Of a stretch of DNA of 64,000 bases, positions 61,331 to 64,000 are shown one piece after another. Source of the stretch: Terebella lapidaria (taxonomy: Eukaryota > Annelida > Polychaeta > Terebellida > Terebellidae); the NCBI GenBank assembly GCA_949152475.1, contig OX424565.1:10795953-10859952 (forward strand), read 5' to 3'. The translations under genes were made by a program, and so were the position numbers. Below the pieces are notes generated by a model, which saw only the letters and a list, made by a program, of their open reading frames with translations, was not told the DNA's origin and did not search any database. Every line of letters begins with the position of its first letter. Position 1 is the stretch's first letter.

Positions 61331-62525
61331 CTAGACGTCAAAGCCTAAGGATGCCTTGGAGGCATTTCGTTGACTGATTTATAATATTTATAACATGTTT
61401 GCCACGGGCTCTACGACACATTGTTTCCAACATATTGACGAAAATAAAATATGCTGCCTCGGCAAAAAAATTCATGTCAAGGTTCATCCATAATACCCCT
61501 TTGACATATTTGGGTAGGACGACGAGTCCGAAAATAACGTCTAATTTGCTGTACGCCACACCGTCTCCGAGATATTGATGAAACGAAAAATGCCGACTCG
61601 GCGAAAAAAAATTCAGGTCAAGATCAAAGGATATCCTAATACCCTTTAGACATGTTTGTCTAGGGCGACGAGTCCTAAAAAAAGTCCGTTCACTCTACAA
61701 CACACCGTTTCCGAGATATTGACGAACACGAAAAATGTCGACTAGGCGAAAAACTTTAAGGTCAAGGTCAAAGGTCATCCCCAATACCCCTAAGGCGACG
61801 AGGCCGGAAATATTGTCCGTTTCGCCCTACGACACACCGTTTGCGAGATATGCATGAAAGCCTCAAGGATGAATCAGCAAAAACTCTTTAGAGCTCTAGG
61901 TCAAAGGTCGTTCGACGAATTGATCCAAAAATCAATAGGGTTCTTCCTTGGTGGTATATGGACCTTTATTATATACCTGCGATGTTATTCGTCCGCATAA
62001 CCCTGCTTGTGCCCTGTACGATAACAACGCTCAGTGGGCAAATATGAGGGCAAACATCAGGGCAAATACTGGCCGGTATCCTGCCCGATGTCAACGATCG
62101 CTCATGGGCATCGAATGACATTGCCATAACATCACATGCACATGTCCCATTGGGGTTTACGTTATTCTGTTCACGGTGTATAATAAACACAACATCACCT
62201 GGTTTTTTCCAGCATGTGCCCCGATATTTGCTTCGGCCCCGGGCTAATACTCGGGATCTTGGGCAAATATCAGGTCACATACTGGAAAAGCCAAGTGATA
62301 TCGTCTATAGTAGCCATTGCATGAATACTTTTTGAGTTATCGTCCGGAAACCTTGTCTCAAATTCAACCTTGATTTCATCCTCACGGGATTCGGATCCGG
62401 CTCAAAAAGGATAGGGTTCTTTCACATATCTTTTGTGGCCAGTGGTGAACTTTGGCAAGGATACATCAAGGCAAACTAAAGTTATCATCTGGAAACCAAA
62501 ACGACGGAAGAAAAAAACAAAAGAA
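61331..62525 (-). mobile_element. Family B copy, reverse strand, both ends present
   Basis: Read on the minus strand it starts in a T-rich tract (62525), has the GATAACTTTAGTTTGCCTTGA and GAAGAACCCTATTGATTTTT blocks, diverged 148-bp units, and ends with GATGCC/GGCATC-type hairpin sequence and GACGTCTAGTTA at 61331. The 310-350 bp segment at 61965-62330, shared with 57556-57910, interrupts it. Units are much more diverged than in the 12-15 kb array, so this copy is older. Confidence 0.65.
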
Positions 62526-63500
62526 AAAAAATTGTGCTGAAACCATAAAGGCATAATTTCTGGCGAAGTGCCCTGAATATAAAGCTATTTCTCAGAAACT
62601 CTGGTTCTGCCATTTAGCTTACAATGGAACCGTGTTTCCACATAAATGAATATCTGAAATCTTTTGGCAATGACGTTTACCAATGTTTTTTTTTTGTCTA
62701 CAGCCATATTTGTATCTATCACAGATGTTTTTCAATGATTGGAGTGCAACACTCATTAGATATAGGCTGAATTTAGGCTATGTCTCGTTGGGTGTGGATT
62801 CGAGCGATGTAAATATTAGTACATAACACAACATTAGTAATAAATATATTATTTTGTGACATGTGCATGGATTTATTTTTCGTCTGTGGAACAAAAGGTT
62901 ATGAATCATAGATCTACATACGAGATATGATTGTTGTGAACAGTTGTGATAATATAGACAGAGAAGATGAATATATATGTATACTAGTACACTATTAATA
63001 ATGACCACCCTAGAGATGCTAATACAGGGTTTGCCTGTTCATCAATTGTCGTAGATTAAATAAAGTTTAAAGTATTATTTTAAAGATGAATAATTTGTTG
63101 ACATAAAAACAGGTATATAACCGAAAATGTAATATTCAAATAAAATGCAAAAAAAAAAATAAATAAAAACAATGTACCCAAAATAATTGTTCAAATCTTC
63201 TACACATTCGTTTTTGGTTTTTTCTCAACTGATCAGAACCCCAAAACAAAACAAAAAATCTCAAAAAATCTCAAATTTGATGTTGCGATTTCTTAGAATT
63301 TGAATCCCACGCCGATTTAGGCTCGCTTCGCTGGCTCATGGTTTCACCCTATACCTAATATGTCCACTTTGTCGCAAAGTCAGAATTTATTTTAAGAAGG
63401 ACCTGCTCCATTGCAATGTTTATCAAAACACAGACTGGTGTTAAAATACATGGGTGACTATATTTTGCAATAGCATAATCATACCCGTATTGTTTCATGA

Positions 63501-63557
<57 letters not shown>

Positions 63558-64000
63558 GTCATTGACAAAGTTTCCACAGAGAGCCGATATTAATTATGAA
63601 CAAGTTCATATATTTTTTGTTGTTCACTGATTCTTGTGAGTAGCAGTGGAAGCGTGCTGTATCGTGATGAATAGTTTGACATACAGCTTCAAAAGAACTG
63701 TCAAGTGAACCTTTGTCATTGGAAAAAACACTCAATTAACAGTTGAGTGGTGGTAGTTCCCTTTCGTTTTGTTTCTCCAAAATTATACGGGAAGTTTCGC
63801 AAGGAACGATGCCCCATAAACGTAAATATGTGGAATTCACCAGGTGAAATCATTATTCAATGAAATTTAATTAAGAAATACTTATATTATGACACTGATA
63901 TGCAATCGATATTATGCTGCCAAAACAATTTATTTTACTTGGATGACAATGATATGTGGTCTAATATCGTTAAATGTAAACTTGAAATACACACACGGGA
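62526..64000. other. Unannotated AT-rich end of the window
   Basis: I see no gene, element end or tandem array here apart from the trinucleotide run at 63501-63556. Confidence 0.4.
63501..63556. repeat. (ATT)n microsatellite
   Basis: About 18 perfect ATT/TTA repeats. Confidence 0.95.

Overview
This window looks like nuclear DNA from an invertebrate animal. The only clear host gene is a 21-exon copy of CTR9, a core subunit of the Paf1 transcription-elongation complex. Its introns are short (about 85-430 bp) with GT-AG borders. CTR9 is too conserved to fix the phylum. The AT-rich background and the many non-autonomous repeats with GTCCGTC microsatellites, TGACCTTGA motifs and tandem-repeat cores are what I would expect of a marine invertebrate such as a mollusc or non-vertebrate deuterostome, but that is inference.

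Layout. 0.3-8.0 kb: CTR9 on the + strand without its first coding exon; the last exon encodes an RS-rich tail built from 60-bp repeats. 8.3-16.5 kb: a nested pile of two non-autonomous repeat families. Family A starts GGTTACCGGACC and ends GTCCGGTAACC plus a terminal hairpin. Family B starts in a poly-T tract, has a core of 148-bp tandem repeats, and ends in a hairpin and CTAG. A 1.4-kb palindromic DNA transposon has split the family B array. 17.5-21.6 kb: a decayed Helitron-type Rep/PIF1-helicase gene between two inverted repeats of about 0.65 kb. 22.3-25.5 kb: a TA-flanked inverted-repeat element, a hAT-like element with an 8-bp target duplication, and another family A copy. 26-37 kb: AT-rich, diverged direct duplications, into which a CR1/L2-like LINE with an open 924-codon frame has come to lie. 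37-44 kb: more duplicated non-coding DNA carrying two TTAA-flanked inverted-repeat elements. 44.1-44.7 kb: the left part of a Harbinger-like element with a Myb/SANT-like exon.

45.2-56.0 kb: a GC-rich, 10.8-kb Ty3/gypsy-type LTR retrotransposon that looks whole and young. Its two 836-bp LTRs look identical by eye and it is flanked by TCAG. It carries Gag, Pol (protease, reverse transcriptase, RNase H, integrase) and an extra third ORF with two C2H2 zinc fingers and a coiled coil. A GTTCGCGGAAG-like DNA motif, about fifty copies, fills the LTR, two parts of the gag region, and the gap before the third ORF. In the LTR and in that gap the array sits just upstream of a TATATAA box. 57.0-62.5 kb: reverse-strand family B copies bracketing a second copy of the 40.4-44.1 kb duplication. 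62.5-64.0 kb: no recognisable gene.

Apart from CTR9, everything identified is mobile or duplicated DNA. The most unusual items are the repeated LTR-element motif with its candidate internal promoter and third ORF, the hairpin-ended nested repeat families, and the helicase remnant between long inverted repeats. All of this was read by eye; no alignment or database search was run.
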